Shown: positions 37,123 through 47,871, numbered from the stretch's first letter. The stretch: 64,000 nucleotides of DNA from Microbacterium sp. EYE_78 (GCF_023149035.1 NZ_JAHXMY010000002.1:372001-436000), one strand, 5' to 3'. Notes: generated by a model from the sequence alone, not told the origin. Translations and numbers: made by a program.

Positions 37123-37410
37123 TCAGCGGAACATCCCGGCGGCGGCGAGTTCGGTCTGCGCATACTGCTGCCCGGCGGCGCCGAGCGCCATGCTGATGTC
37201 GCCGAGCGCGGCATCCAACTCGCGCTGTGCGGCGCGCCACCGCTCGACGACGGACTGGAAGGCGATCGACGCGCTGCCGGACCAGGATCCCTGCAGCTGG
37301 GTCAACTGGCCGAGCATCGACGCGGTCTCGGCCTGCACCCGATCTCCCGTGGCCCGGATGGTGGCGGTCGCTGCGAGGACGGCGTCGCTGTCGACGGTGA
37401 AGGCGGTCAT
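37123..37410 (-). CDS. WXG100-family (ESAT-6-like) protein
   Basis: 95 residues forming a helical hairpin with the central WXG motif in GSWSGSASIAF. Such small proteins are exported by type VII (ESX) systems. The ATG at 37410 follows AGAAAGGAACCGCC, a good SD. No second WXG100 gene, EccC ATPase or other ESX component is within the window, so it must use machinery encoded elsewhere or serve another role. It ends 33 bp from the groL terminator and is read in the opposite direction. Confidence 0.9.
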   Translation of the reverse strand: MTAFTVDSDAVLAATATIRATGDRVQAETASMLGQLTQLQGSWSGSASIAFQSVVERWRAAQRELDAALGDISMALGAAGQQYAQTELAAAGMFR

Positions 37411-37521
37411 GGCGGTTCCTTTCTGGAGGGATGCCGCCACGCTAGGCGCGCGCGCCCGCGCCGCCGCAGACCGGGGTTCGCCCGGGGATGAGTCCGGGTC
37501 CGCGGCGGTTGGGGAGGAGGC

Positions 37522-39252
37522 TCAGTCCTCGGCTCCGGGCGTCCGGGGGAGCGGCTGCGTCGCGAGGTCGAGGTAGGGACCGGCCGTGGCGCGGTCGACC
37601 GCGAGGGGGAACGAGACGATGAAGGTCGCCCCGCCGCCGGGGGTGTCGGTGACGCGGATGCTGCCCTGCAGCGCGGCGACGATCGACGCGACGATCGAGA
37701 GGCCGAGGCCCGAGCCGCCGGTCTCGCGGGTGCGGGACGAGTCCGCGCGCCAGAAGCGCTGGAAGATCTTGTCGCGGATCTGCTCCGGGACACCCTCGCC
37801 GTGGTCGGACACGGCGATCCATCCTCGCTCGGCGTCGAGGTCCACGCCGACGGAGAGCTCGATCGGGGTCCCCTCGGGCGTGTACCGGCGCGCGTTGCCC
37901 AGCAGGTTCGCCACGACCTGACGGATGCGGTTCTCGTCGCCGAGGACGATCGGGACCGGCTGCACCGGCAGCCGGCGGGCGATCGGACCCGTCTCGAGAG
38001 CTGTCGGCGGTGCGGCGTCCGTCTTCTCCGCCTGCCGGGGGCGTCGCCGCAGCAGGCGCGTGGCGCCTGCGATGGAGGTGCGCGGGCGCTTCGGCGCAGC
38101 ATCCGGCTCCGTCAGCACCGCCAGGGGGATGGCGGCGGTCGGGGTCTGCCCGGTGAAGGTGACCTCGCGGTCTGGTGCGGCGGCGCGGGCGTCGAGGGCG
38201 GCATCCCGTGCGATCGGGCGGAGGTCGACGGGGACCACGGCGAAGTCGCGCTGCTCGTCCAGACGAGCCAGGGCGAGGAGGTCCTCGACCAGGGCGCCCA
38301 TCCTGATCGCCTCCTTCTCGATGCGCTCCATCGCCTGCGCTGTGGCCTCGTGCCCCTGGATGGCGCCCATCCGGTAGAGCTCGGCGTATCCCCGCACGGT
38401 GACGAGGGGGGTCCGCAGTTCGTGGCTCGCGTCGCCGATGAACCGCCGCATCCGGTCGACCGTCGAGTCGCGCTCGCCGAGCGCCTCGTCGATCCGGTCG
38501 AGCATCACATTGACGGCGGTCTTCAGACGGCCCACCTCGGTGCCGGGGGCGACGTCGGTCATGCGCTGGCTGAAATCGCCGCTCGCGATCGTCATGGCCG
38601 TCGATTCGACCTGCCCCAGCCCGCGGAAGGCGAGCGTGACGAGCCCGCGCGTGAGCACGGCGCTGCACAGGATGACGAAGAGGGCGAGGATCGTGTAGAT
38701 GCCGATGTAGTTGCCGACCGTGCGGTTCACATCGCTGAGCGGCAGGGCGACGAGCTGGGTGTAGTAGTCGCGGGAGCCTTCGAGCGGGAGGGTGTCGACG
38801 CTGGCCCGGTAGCGGATCGTCCCGTCGGCGGAGGCCAGGTCGAACGGGGTCGTGCCGTAGAGCACCGTGTCGTCGAGGGGGAAGGACGACGGGAACTCCG
38901 GTGGCGAGACGCCGGACTGACCGCCCGCGACGGCGACGCGTTCCCCGTCGCCCTTGCCGCTGTACACCGCGACGAAGAAGTCGGTCGGTGCGGCCGCGAT
39001 CGGCGTGAACGTCGCCTCGCCGTCCTCGACGGTGATGTTCATGAGGTTGCTCGCGATGTCGGTCGTCACCGTCTGCGTGAGCGACTGATCGACCGAGGCG
39101 AGCTGGGCGTTGCGGAGGAAGATCATCGTGCCGACGCCGGCGCCGATCAGCCCGAACGCGAGGACGCTCACCGTGACACCGGTGACCTTCGCGCGCAGGC
39201 TGATGCCGCGCCACCATCGTGTGACGCGGTCGTGCGAGTCCGAGCGGCTCAG
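37522..39252 (-). CDS. Membrane sensor histidine kinase
   Basis: About 576 residues: two membrane helices flank an outer sensor region (about 55-185), then HAMP, the phosphoacceptor in [13 protein letters not shown], and an ATPase domain ([31 protein letters not shown]). A Pro/Arg/Ala-rich insertion of roughly 50 residues separates the dimerisation helices from the N box. The first GTG (39171) would cut into the first membrane helix; the reading frame is open upstream and GGAGG lies 6 nt before a CTG at 39252, so I extend to that non-standard start. It partners the regulator directly upstream. Confidence 0.85.
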   Translation of the reverse strand: MSRSDSHDRVTRWWRGISLRAKVTGVTVSVLAFGLIGAGVGTMIFLRNAQLASVDQSLTQTVTTDIASNLMNITVEDGEATFTPIAAAPTDFFVAVYSGKGDGERVAVAGGQSGVSPPEFPSSFPLDDTVLYGTTPFDLASADGTIRYRASVDTLPLEGSRDYYTQLVALPLSDVNRTVGNYIGIYTILALFVILCSAVLTRGLVTLAFRGLGQVESTAMTIASGDFSQRMTDVAPGTEVGRLKTAVNVMLDRIDEALGERDSTVDRMRRFIGDASHELRTPLVTVRGYAELYRMGAIQGHEATAQAMERIEKEAIRMGALVEDLLALARLDEQRDFAVVPVDLRPIARDAALDARAAAPDREVTFTGQTPTAAIPLAVLTEPDAAPKRPRTSIAGATRLLRRRPRQAEKTDAAPPTALETGPIARRLPVQPVPIVLGDENRIRQVVANLLGNARRYTPEGTPIELSVGVDLDAERGWIAVSDHGEGVPEQIRDKIFQRFWRADSSRTRETGGSGLGLSIVASIVAALQGSIRVTDTPGGGATFIVSFPLAVDRATAGPYLDLATQPLPRTPGAED

Positions 39253-39265
39253 GTCGAGCCTCCGA

Positions 39266-39958
39266 TCAGGAGGTGCGGTCGGCCTTCAGCATGTAGCCGA
39301 AGCCGCGCTTGGTCTGGATCAGCGGCTCGGAGGAGTGCGGGTCGATCTTCCGGCGGAGGTAGGAGATGTAGCTCTCGACGATCCCGGCATCGCCGTTGAA
39401 GTCGTACTCCCAGACGTGGTCGAGGATCTGCGCCTTGCTGAGCACCCGGTTGGGGTTGAGCATCAGGTAGCGGAGGAGCTTGAACTCGGTGGGGGAGAGA
39501 TCGATCGATGCGTCGCCGACCTGGACGTCGTGCGTGTCCTGATCCATGGTGATCTCGCCGGCCTTGATGATCGAGTCCTCATCGGCCTGCATCGTGCGGC
39601 GCAGGATCGCCTGGATGCGCGCGACGATCTCGTCGAGGCTGAAGGGCTTCGTGACGTAGTCGTCGCCGCCGACGTTGAGGCCCTCGATCTTGTCCTCGGT
39701 GGCATCCTTCGCGGTGAGGAAGAGGATGGGAGCCGTGTAGCCGGCGCCGCGCAGGCGCTTGGTCACGGAGAACCCGTTCATGTCGGGGAGCATCACGTCG
39801 AGGATGATGAGGTCGGGTTCTTCCTCGAGGACGGCGGAGATCGTCTGCGCGCCGTTCGCGACGGCGCGGACCTGGTAGCCGGCGAACCGGAGGCTCGTGA
39901 CCAGCAGGTCCCGGATGTTCGGCTCGTCGTCGACGACGAGGATGCGCGGTGCGGTCAT
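39266..39958 (-). CDS. OmpR/PhoB-family response regulator
   Basis: 230 residues: a receiver with the acidic pair VVDDE, phosphorylated Asp in [13 protein letters not shown], Thr in FLTAKD and Lys in VTKPFSL, and a winged-helix DNA-binding domain ([41 protein letters not shown]). Its sequence resembles the PhoP/TcrX type of mycobacteria. CAGTAT lies 6 nt before the ATG on the minus strand. The kinase follows 13 nt after its stop, forming a standard two-component operon; the signal is unknown. Confidence 0.94.
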   Translation of the reverse strand: MTAPRILVVDDEPNIRDLLVTSLRFAGYQVRAVANGAQTISAVLEEEPDLIILDVMLPDMNGFSVTKRLRGAGYTAPILFLTAKDATEDKIEGLNVGGDDYVTKPFSLDEIVARIQAILRRTMQADEDSIIKAGEITMDQDTHDVQVGDASIDLSPTEFKLLRYLMLNPNRVLSKAQILDHVWEYDFNGDAGIVESYISYLRRKIDPHSSEPLIQTKRGFGYMLKADRTS

Positions 39959-40057
39959 AGGCCCATACTGGCACCGGAATCGATCGGTTTGCTGGACATT
40001 CCGGTCCTGCGGGCCCTCGCGGTACTATCCCCGGGCAGTGTGCGTCAGGATGGGACG

Positions 40058-41431
40058 GTGACCGTCCCGACGCCCGTCCCTGCCCCGCACCGACCCGCCC
40101 CGGCGCTGCCCGCAGACGCCACAGGGCCGGGCCTCGCCTTCCACCGACTGCTCTTCGCGCGTCGCCGTCGAGGGTGGTGGACGCCGCTGGCGACGGGTGC
40201 CATCGGCATCACGATCTACCTCATCGTCTCGACCGTCATCGGTGCGGTCTTCGCGGTGTCCGTCGTCGTGTCGGACCCGCTCGCCAGCCCGACCGCGATG
40301 CTGGACCGGATGCTGACGATCGACGTGACGGACCCGGTGGGGCTCGCCGTCATCCTGCTCTCGCTGGCGATCCTGTGGCCGATCTACCTGCTCTCGTCCT
40401 GGATCGTGAACGGCCGCCGCGTCGGACTCATCTCGTCCGTGGCCGGAGCGCTCCGCTGGAAGTGGCTCCTCCTCTGCGCGGGTGCGGCCGTCGTCGTCTA
40501 CATCGTGGTGTCCGGGCTCACGTTCCTCCTCCCCGCCGAGGAGGCGGCCGGCACCCTGGTCGCGCCCGAGGACAACCCCGCCTTCGTCGCGTCGCTGTTG
40601 ATCGTCCTGCTCCTCGTGCCCTTCCAGGCGACGGCGGAGGAGTACATCTTCCGCGGATACCTCATGCAGACCGTCGGGCGTTGGTTGAAGCATCCCGCGT
40701 GGGCGATCCTGCTCCCGGTCCCGCTGTTCGTGCTGGGGCACCTCTACGACTGGATGGGGCAGGCGAGCGTCGGGGTGTTCGCGATCGCGGCCGGCTGGCT
40801 GACGTGGCGCACCGGCGGGCTCGAGGCGGCCATCGCCCTGCACGTCGTCAACAACCTCGTCGCGTTCGGCTTCTCCGTCTTCGGGCTCAGCGACGCGGCG
40901 GCGACGGAGACGAGCCTCGCGAGCCTGGTGTCGTCCACCGTCATGATCGCCGCGTTCGTGGGAGTCGTCGAATGGCTGTGGCGCCGCGGCGACGGCCGTC
41001 GGACCCTGCGCCTCACGCCCGCGCCCGAGCCGGTGTACGCGGCCCCCGTCTTCGCAAGCGCATACGGCCAGCCGCCGGTGTACGGGCAGCCGCCGGTGTA
41101 CGGGCAGCCGCCGGTGTACGGGCAGCCGCCGGTGTACGGGCAGTCGCCGGTGTATGGGCAGCCGCCGGTGTACGGGCAGTCCCCGGTCTACGGGCAGCCC
41201 CCGGTGTACGGGCAGCCGCCGGTCGACGGGCCGCCGATCCCGGCGCCGTACGACGGGCCGCCGCTCGCACCGAACCAGGCACCGCGCTGGGGGGAGTATG
41301 CGCCCACTCCGGACGCCTCGCCTTCGCCCGACGCGCCGGCCAGCCCGTCGCCGGGCTCTTCCGACGGCGGCGGTGCAGGCGGGACGGATGCCGGCTCCTC
41401 CGGCGGCGGGTCGGGGTCGTCCGCGGACTGA
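40058..41431 (+). CDS. CPBP-family intramembrane protease with YGQPPV repeat tail
   Basis: 457 residues with about eight membrane helices. Active-site motifs of the CPBP (Abi, CAAX-like) glutamic protease family are EEYIFRGYL (EExxxR), FVLGHLYDW and HVVNN. After residue 330 there is a tail with nine YGQ(P/S)PV hexapeptides (41063-41224), then a Pro/Ser/Gly/Asp-rich end. The GTG at 40058 has an AGGA-like SD; a second in-frame GTG at 40040 lies nearer the TACTAT -10 box (40023-40028). Repeats of this kind are often cytoplasmic and disordered. Confidence 0.87.
   Translation: MTVPTPVPAPHRPAPALPADATGPGLAFHRLLFARRRRGWWTPLATGAIGITIYLIVSTVIGAVFAVSVVVSDPLASPTAMLDRMLTIDVTDPVGLAVILLSLAILWPIYLLSSWIVNGRRVGLISSVAGALRWKWLLLCAGAAVVVYIVVSGLTFLLPAEEAAGTLVAPEDNPAFVASLLIVLLLVPFQATAEEYIFRGYLMQTVGRWLKHPAWAILLPVPLFVLGHLYDWMGQASVGVFAIAAGWLTWRTGGLEAAIALHVVNNLVAFGFSVFGLSDAAATETSLASLVSSTVMIAAFVGVVEWLWRRGDGRRTLRLTPAPEPVYAAPVFASAYGQPPVYGQPPVYGQPPVYGQPPVYGQSPVYGQPPVYGQSPVYGQPPVYGQPPVDGPPIPAPYDGPPLAPNQAPRWGEYAPTPDASPSPDAPASPSPGSSDGGGAGGTDAGSSGGGSGSSAD
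41063..41224 (+). repeat. Nine 18-bp coding repeats (YGQPPV)
   Basis: Nine in-frame 18-bp units encode YGQPPV, two of them YGQSPV. DNA copies are nearly identical (TACGGGCAGCCGCCGGTG), which favours length change by slippage. The repeats lie in the tail of the CPBP protease. Confidence 0.95.
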
Positions 41432-41441
41432 CCCCGACGGC

Positions 41442-43085
41442 TCACGCCGCGGTCAGCCGGTCGGCGTCGAGGATCGTGTAGCTGTACCCCTGCTCGGCGA
41501 GGAATCGCTGCCGGTTCTGCGCGAAGTCCTGGTCGACGGTGTCGCGGGCGATGAGCGTGTAGAAGCTCGCCTTGTGTCCGTTGGACTTCGGCCGCAGCAG
41601 TCGGCCGAGTCGTTGCGCCTCTTCCTGGCGGGAGCCGAACGAGCCGGACACCTGGATCGCGACTGACGCGTCGGGCAGGTCGATGGAGAAGTTCGCGACC
41701 TTCGACACCACGAGCACAGGGATGCGGGCGTGCCGGAAGTCGTCGAAGAGCACCTCGCGCTCGTCGACGGGTGTGGAGCCGGTGATCTTCGGCGCGCCGA
41801 GCTCCTCGGAGAGGATGTCGATCTGGTCGAGGTACTGGCCGATCACGAGGATCTGCTCGCCCTCGTGCTTCGCGACGAGGTCGCGGACGACGTCGATCTT
41901 CGCGTGCGCGGTCGCCGCGAGGCGGTAGCGCTCGTCGTCGGCGGAGGCCGCGTACTCGAGGCGATCGGACGCCGGCAGGTCGATGCGCACCTCGTAGCAG
42001 ACGGCGGGGGAGATGAAGCCCTGCGCCTCGATCTCCTTCCACGGGGCGTCGAAGCGCTTGGGGCCGATGAGGCTGAAGACGTCGCCCTCGCGGCCGTCCT
42101 CGCGCACGAGCGTCGCGGTGAGGCCGAGCCGGCGACGTGCCTGCAGGTCGGCGGTCAGCTTGAAGACGGGGGCGGGGAGCAGATGCACCTCGTCGTACAC
42201 GATGAGTCCCCAGTCGAGCGCATCGAGCAGCGCGAGGTGCGCGTACTCGCCCTTCCGCTTCGCCGTGAGGATCTGGTACGTCGCGATGGTGACCGGCTTG
42301 ACCTCCTTGGACTGGCCGGAGTACTCGCCGATCTCCTCGGGCGTGAGCGAGGTGCGCTTGAGCAGTTCGTCGCGCCACTGGCGGGCGCTCACGGTGTTGG
42401 TCACGAGGATGAGGGTCGTCGTCTTCGTGTCGGCCATCGCCGCGGCGCCCACGAGCGTCTTGCCCGCGCCGCAGGGGAGGACGACGACACCCGACCCGCC
42501 CTCGCTGAAGATGTCGACGGCCTTGCGCTGGTACGGGCGCAGGGACCAGCCGTCCTCGTGCAGCTCGATCTCGTGCGGGGTGCCGGGCGTGAAGCCCGCG
42601 TGGTCCTCGGCGGGCCAGCCGATCTTCAGCAGCTCCTGCTTGATCTGCCCGCGCGCCCACGCGTCGATGACGTAGGTGTCGGGCGTCGGGTGGGCGATGA
42701 GGAGGGGCTGGATGCGGCGGTTCCGCGCGATCTCGGCCAGGACGGCCTTGTCGGTGGAGCGCAGGATCAGCACGCCCTCGGCATCCCGCTCGATCACCAG
42801 GCGGCCGTAGCGGCCCACCGTCTCGCGGAGGTCGATGGACACCGACGGGGGGACGGGGAACTTCGCCCACTTCTCGAGCGTCGCGAGCATGTCCTCGGCG
42901 TCGTGGCCGGCGGCCCGCGCGTTCCAGAGCCCCAGCCGGGTGATCCGGTAGGTGTGGATGTGCTCGGGGGCGCGTTCGAGCTCGGCGAAGATCGCGAGTT
43001 CGTGCCGAGCGTTCTCCGCGTCGGGGTGCGCCACTTCGAGCAGCACCGTGCGGTCGCTCTGGACGATGAGGGGGCCGTCAGCCAT
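41442..43085 (-). CDS. XPB/ERCC3-type DNA helicase
   Basis: 547-residue SF2 helicase. An N-terminal XPB damage-recognition-like part (to about 180) precedes the motor with Walker A LPCGAGKTLVG (about 204), DEVH in LIVYDEVHLLP (about 297), motif III LGLTATLVREDG and motif VI QEEAQRLGRLLRPK. Mycobacterial XPB (Rv0861c) is a 3' to 5' helicase thought to act in repair. TAGACT (43094-43099, minus strand) lies 8 nt before the ATG. The next upstream gene on the same strand encodes its usual helicase-associated partner. Confidence 0.94.
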   Translation of the reverse strand: MADGPLIVQSDRTVLLEVAHPDAENARHELAIFAELERAPEHIHTYRITRLGLWNARAAGHDAEDMLATLEKWAKFPVPPSVSIDLRETVGRYGRLVIERDAEGVLILRSTDKAVLAEIARNRRIQPLLIAHPTPDTYVIDAWARGQIKQELLKIGWPAEDHAGFTPGTPHEIELHEDGWSLRPYQRKAVDIFSEGGSGVVVLPCGAGKTLVGAAAMADTKTTTLILVTNTVSARQWRDELLKRTSLTPEEIGEYSGQSKEVKPVTIATYQILTAKRKGEYAHLALLDALDWGLIVYDEVHLLPAPVFKLTADLQARRRLGLTATLVREDGREGDVFSLIGPKRFDAPWKEIEAQGFISPAVCYEVRIDLPASDRLEYAASADDERYRLAATAHAKIDVVRDLVAKHEGEQILVIGQYLDQIDILSEELGAPKITGSTPVDEREVLFDDFRHARIPVLVVSKVANFSIDLPDASVAIQVSGSFGSRQEEAQRLGRLLRPKSNGHKASFYTLIARDTVDQDFAQNRQRFLAEQGYSYTILDADRLTAA

Positions 43086-43224
43086 AGCGGACAAGTCTAC
43101 CGGGGCCGTCGCGGGGCGGCGTCGCCCGGCATCCGTCGCCCTCGGGGCGCTTTCGCGTCGGCCCGTCGCAGACGGTCGTCTCCGATCTGCCGTCGCGACC
43201 ATGCGAGGCGGTTCGTTGCCGGTG

Positions 43225-44931
43225 TCAGGCGGGGCGCACGCTGACGATGCTCGACAGGGGCAGGGTGCGCTCGACGTCGGCGGCCCGGTCCCGACCGCGC
43301 AGCCGCCCGCCGCCGAGGCCCGCGGCCTCGAGGGTGACCGCGCGTTCGGTGCCGTCGGGCATCCGCACGACGATGTCGATGGTCGCGCGGGTGCGGACCG
43401 CCTGCTCGAGTTCACGTTCGAGCCAGGCGGCATCCGCGTCCTCCGAGAGGCTGTCCCGCAGTGCGCCGATGAGGGTCGCGTAGCGCTCACCCGCCGAGGC
43501 GACCGGGGCGTCGGTGTCGGCGGTCTGATGACGATCCAGCGCGCGCGGGGCACCGGCGGCATCCACCGCCAGCACAGGGTAGCGGGCGTCGGCGAGCATC
43601 CAGAACGTCGTGTCGGCTCCCGTGCGTGTGAGGAGTGCGTCGCGGTCGAGCACGAGACCCAGCGGGCGCAGCGCCTGGTCGACGTTCAGCGCCTCGAGCA
43701 GGTCGCGGTCGCCGGTGACCCGGGTGAAGCCCTGTGCATCGGGACCGACGCGCAGCGCGCCGTGCCTCGTCGCGGCACGCTCGATCTCGTACGCCAGGGG
43801 CTGCGGCAACCCCGTGAGCGACAGTTCGCTGAGGAACGAGGTGAGGGATGCCGCGGTCTCGCCGGCGGCGAAGGCGGCACCGATCGTGTCGGCGGTGAAC
43901 CGGTAGGTCGCCGCCTGCGCACGCGATTCGCGCCGCGCGGCCGTGCGCAGCCGCTGGTCGAGGCGTGGCTCGAGGGGACCCGGCGCGATGGCGGTCAGGT
44001 CGTTCTGCAGGTAGACCTTGTCGACCTCGTGGGGGAGCAGCGCGCGCAGGGCGTCGGCGTCGGCATCCCGGCCGTCCGCGAGACCCGCCGCCCACTCCGG
44101 CGGCACGCCGTCGGGGCCGAGCGCGGCCCACTGCACGAACATGGTCGCGAGGGCGGTGACGCGCTCGGGCCACACCGGGTCGAACGGGTGCGCAGACGCC
44201 CACTCCGACGCGGGCCGCCAGCCGCCGTCGCTCGAGCGGAGGGCTCGCGGCATCCGGTCGCGCAGGCGTCCGGCGACCTCGAGCCAACGCGCGAGGGTGC
44301 GGGTACCGAGCCAGGACGTGCCTGCCTCGGTCACGAGCCACGACCGCTCCGAGCCCGCCAGCAGGCCGGTCTCGACTGCGATCCCGACGAGCGCATCGGC
44401 GTCGGCGGAGGTCGTGGCGGCGCCGATCTCGACGAGGCGACGCCGATCGTTGGCGCTGAGCGCGCCGGAGCCGATGCGGGCGAGCGGGGCGCGGGCGGCC
44501 GCGTGCAGGATGTCGGCGAGTGAGGCGACCGCGTCGAAGGCGCGCTCGGCCGCGGCCGCGGGGGATTCCGGGGCGCCGCCGAACAGTGCGGGGGCGTCGA
44601 CGGGCTCGGCTGCGGCCAGGGCGGCGGCGACCGCGTCGTACGGGCGTCCGTCGTCGCCCACGAGGGCAGCGTCGCGCAGGGCGTCTCGGAGCGGTGCTGC
44701 GACCGGGCCACCGTGGTCGATCGCGGTCCGCAGAGCGGCGGCATCGCGGTCGGCGAGCTCGGCGACCGCGCGCCCGACGGCGGCGGGGTCGAGGAGGGCG
44801 TCGGCGGCGTCGAAGAAGTCGGTCCAGGTGACGGCGGGGTTCACCCGGCGCAGGTCGAAGATGATCGCGAGGGCATCCGGGTCGAGGGTCGCGAGGCGGG
44901 TCGCGAGCGCGCGAGCGTCGGAGGCGGTCAC
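43225..44931 (-). CDS. Helicase-associated protein, XPB partner
   Basis: 568 residues, Ala-rich and mostly helical. The C-terminal part (about 400-565) corresponds to the helicase-associated (Helicase_C_3-type) domain of the family found next to bacterial XPB genes, with KVYLQNDLTAIAPGPL as a recognisable segment. The N-terminus contains winged-helix-like units (RRRLVEIGAATTSADADALVGIAVETGLL). It has no nuclease motif that I can see, unlike archaeal Bax1. It precedes the XPB gene by 139 bp on the same strand, as in mycobacteria (Rv0862c, as I recall). Confidence 0.8.
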   Translation of the reverse strand: MTASDARALATRLATLDPDALAIIFDLRRVNPAVTWTDFFDAADALLDPAAVGRAVAELADRDAAALRTAIDHGGPVAAPLRDALRDAALVGDDGRPYDAVAAALAAAEPVDAPALFGGAPESPAAAAERAFDAVASLADILHAAARAPLARIGSGALSANDRRRLVEIGAATTSADADALVGIAVETGLLAGSERSWLVTEAGTSWLGTRTLARWLEVAGRLRDRMPRALRSSDGGWRPASEWASAHPFDPVWPERVTALATMFVQWAALGPDGVPPEWAAGLADGRDADADALRALLPHEVDKVYLQNDLTAIAPGPLEPRLDQRLRTAARRESRAQAATYRFTADTIGAAFAAGETAASLTSFLSELSLTGLPQPLAYEIERAATRHGALRVGPDAQGFTRVTGDRDLLEALNVDQALRPLGLVLDRDALLTRTGADTTFWMLADARYPVLAVDAAGAPRALDRHQTADTDAPVASAGERYATLIGALRDSLSEDADAAWLERELEQAVRTRATIDIVVRMPDGTERAVTLEAAGLGGGRLRGRDRAADVERTLPLSSIVSVRPA

Positions 44932-44933
44932 GA

Positions 44934-45212
44934 TCAGCGGCCCTTGTTCGCCCGGCCCCTTCTAACGAAGGTCATGATCAGCAGCGTCAGCAGCAGGGCG
45001 AACGCGATCGGCGGGGCGATGTAGACGACGAGCGTCACGACCGGCCAGGCGCCGCCGGCGAAGTCGGACTGCTCGAGGCCGAGGGGGCCGCTCGCGATGA
45101 TGATCGAGAAGAAGCACACGACCGACAGGATCAGCAGCCCCAGCGACATGAACGCGAGGATGCGGTCGACGCGGCGGACGGGCAGATCGCCGGCCGGGGG
45201 CTGAGTGCTCAT
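44934..45212 (-). CDS. Small membrane protein (two helices)
   Basis: 92 residues with two long hydrophobic helices (ILAFMSLGLLILSVVCFFSIII and VVTLVVYIAPPIAFALLLTLLIMTF) and a basic end (RRGRANKGR). TACTCT lies 6 nt before the ATG on the minus strand, so it is probably leaderless. It ends 2 nt before the start of the helicase-associated gene and could be co-transcribed with the XPB module. Function unknown. Confidence 0.75.
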   Translation of the reverse strand: MSTQPPAGDLPVRRVDRILAFMSLGLLILSVVCFFSIIIASGPLGLEQSDFAGGAWPVVTLVVYIAPPIAFALLLTLLIMTFVRRGRANKGR

Positions 45213-45317
45213 CCGATCAGAGTAGCGGCTCGCCGTCGTGTCGTAGGCTGGGAGGGGGGCTGAGACGGTCCCACTTTTCCATGCCCGCGCGCGGGCTCGA
45301 ACAGCGAGGTCAGACAC

Positions 45318-45701
45318 ATGCCCACCGGCAAGGTCAGGTTCTACGACGAGGCGAAGGGCTTCGGCTTCATCACCACCGATGACGGCCAGGACGTCTTCCT
45401 GCACGCGACGGCGCTTCCCGCCGGGACCGAGACGATGAAGCCCGGCACGCGACTCGAGTTCGGTGTCGCCGACGGTCGTCGCGGTCTGCAGGCGCTCGCC
45501 GTCCGGGTCTTGGACGCACCCGTCAGCCTCAGCAAGCGCAATCGCAAGCCCGCCGACGACATGGCGGTCATCATCGAGGACCTCGTGAAGCTGCTCGACG
45601 GCATCGGCGGGGATCTGCGCCACGGGCGGTACCCGAGCGGATCGCACGGCAAGAAGGTCGCCGCCGTCCTCCGCAAGGTCGCCGAAGACCTCGATGCCTG
45701 A
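45318..45701 (+). CDS. Cold-shock domain protein with C-terminal extension
   Basis: 127 residues: an N-terminal cold-shock domain (1-66, KGFGFITTDDGQDVFLHATAL) and a basic-to-helical extension of about 60 residues not found in classical CspA. TAGGCT at 45244-45249 is a likely -10, leaving a leader of about 70 nt that includes a 14-bp palindrome (45283-45296). Its stop lies inside the start of the DUF3027 gene (8-bp overlap), so the two are translated together. It is equivalent in position to the cold-shock gene near serC in mycobacteria. Confidence 0.9.
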   Translation: MPTGKVRFYDEAKGFGFITTDDGQDVFLHATALPAGTETMKPGTRLEFGVADGRRGLQALAVRVLDAPVSLSKRNRKPADDMAVIIEDLVKLLDGIGGDLRHGRYPSGSHGKKVAAVLRKVAEDLDA

Positions 45702-46665
45702 GTCCGACGAACAGCGTCCCGCGGACGTCGAGCCCATCGTCGACGTCGCCGCCGAGGACGAGATCGCGGATGCCGCAGCCCGCAACGCGGCGGCGGACGA
45801 GGCCGCCTCGGGCGACGTCGGCGAATCACTGATCGAGATCGCCGACGAGTCGGCGGCCGCGGAGACCGACGCGTCGCCGCAGGCGGACGACTCGGCCGAG
45901 ACCAAGGCGGGGACCGACGGACAGTCCTCGGAGCCCGCCGAGCCGACGCAGATCGATCCGCGACTGTTCGAGGCGCACGAGCTCGCCCGCGCCGCACTGC
46001 TCGAGGTCACTCCGGAGTCGTCGATCGGCGCTGCGGCCGACTCCGTCGTCGAGGACGGCGGCGTTGTCTCGCTGCGGTTCGCGAACCGGCTCGCCGGCTA
46101 CCCCGGCTGGTTCTGGACGGTGAGCGTCGCGGTCGTCGAGGACGCGGAGCCCACTGTGCTCGAGGTCGAGCTGCTTCCCGGCGACGGCGCATTGCTTGCT
46201 CCGGAATGGCTGCCGTGGGCCGAGCGGCTCGCCGAGTACCAGGCGGCGCAGGCGGCAGCGACCGACGCCGAGGACGACGAGTCGGACGACGACCTCGATG
46301 ACGACGAGGCAGCCGATGACGAGGACGTCGACGATCTCGACGGTGCGGACTTCGACAGCGACGGGTCGCCGATCCTCCACGCGGGCGACGTCGACGGCGT
46401 CGACATCGACGAGCTCGACGAGGAGGACGACTCCGAGGACGACTCCGACGACGAGGATGACTCGGACGAGGACGACGACTCCGACGAAGAGGATGACTCG
46501 GACGACGAGGATGACTCGGACGAGGATGACGACTCGGACGAGGATGACGCCGACGAGGATGACGACTCGGACGAGGATGACGCCGACGAGGACGACGATT
46601 CGGACGAGGATGACTCCGACGAGGACGACGACTCGGACGACGGCGAATCGCTGCGCGAGTACTGA
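45694..46665 (+). CDS. DUF3027 protein with long acidic tail
   Basis: 323 residues. A disordered acidic start (1-85) precedes the DUF3027 core (about 88-188), recognised from ARAALLEVTP and LAGYPGWFWTVSVAVVED...LLPGDGALLAPEWLPW. From about residue 190 to the end the protein is almost only Asp, Glu and Ser in DDSDED-type repeats. The function of DUF3027 is unknown, but it is conserved beside a cold-shock gene and serC in actinobacteria. The tail gives a strongly negative protein. Confidence 0.85.
   Translation: MPESDEQRPADVEPIVDVAAEDEIADAAARNAAADEAASGDVGESLIEIADESAAAETDASPQADDSAETKAGTDGQSSEPAEPTQIDPRLFEAHELARAALLEVTPESSIGAAADSVVEDGGVVSLRFANRLAGYPGWFWTVSVAVVEDAEPTVLEVELLPGDGALLAPEWLPWAERLAEYQAAQAAATDAEDDESDDDLDDDEAADDEDVDDLDGADFDSDGSPILHAGDVDGVDIDELDEEDDSEDDSDDEDDSDEDDDSDEEDDSDDEDDSDEDDDSDEDDADEDDDSDEDDADEDDDSDEDDSDEDDDSDDGESLREY
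46430..46640 (+). repeat. Degenerate GAC/GAG/GAT repeat encoding an acidic tail
   Basis: Tandem degenerate units such as GACGACTCGGACGAGGAT encode the DDSDED tail. The region is low complexity and internally repeated, so copy-number variation and misassembly are likely here. Confidence 0.85.
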
Positions 46666-46697
46666 GCGTCGCGGCATCCGTGCCGACGCGAGACGAG

Positions 46698-46731
46698 AAC
46701 GGCCCCGAGGGTGGACACCCACGGGGCCGTT
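46698..46731. terminator. Bidirectional terminator between DUF3027 gene and serC
   Basis: A long hairpin: AACGGCCCCG (46698-46707) pairs with CGGGGCCGTT (46722-46731), and inside it GGGTG (46709-46713) pairs with CACCC (46716-46720) across an A-A mismatch. Two convergent genes end on either side. Confidence 0.85.
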
Positions 46732-46743
46732 CCGCGTCGGGGG

Positions 46744-47871
<1,128 letters not shown>

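Noticed and set aside
41063..41224. Possible CRISPR-like array
   Set aside because: Repeats are contiguous 18-bp coding units without spacers and in frame with the CPBP protease.
46430..46640. Short tandem repeats as a non-coding satellite
   Set aside because: The repeats remain in frame with DUF3027 and encode its acidic tail.
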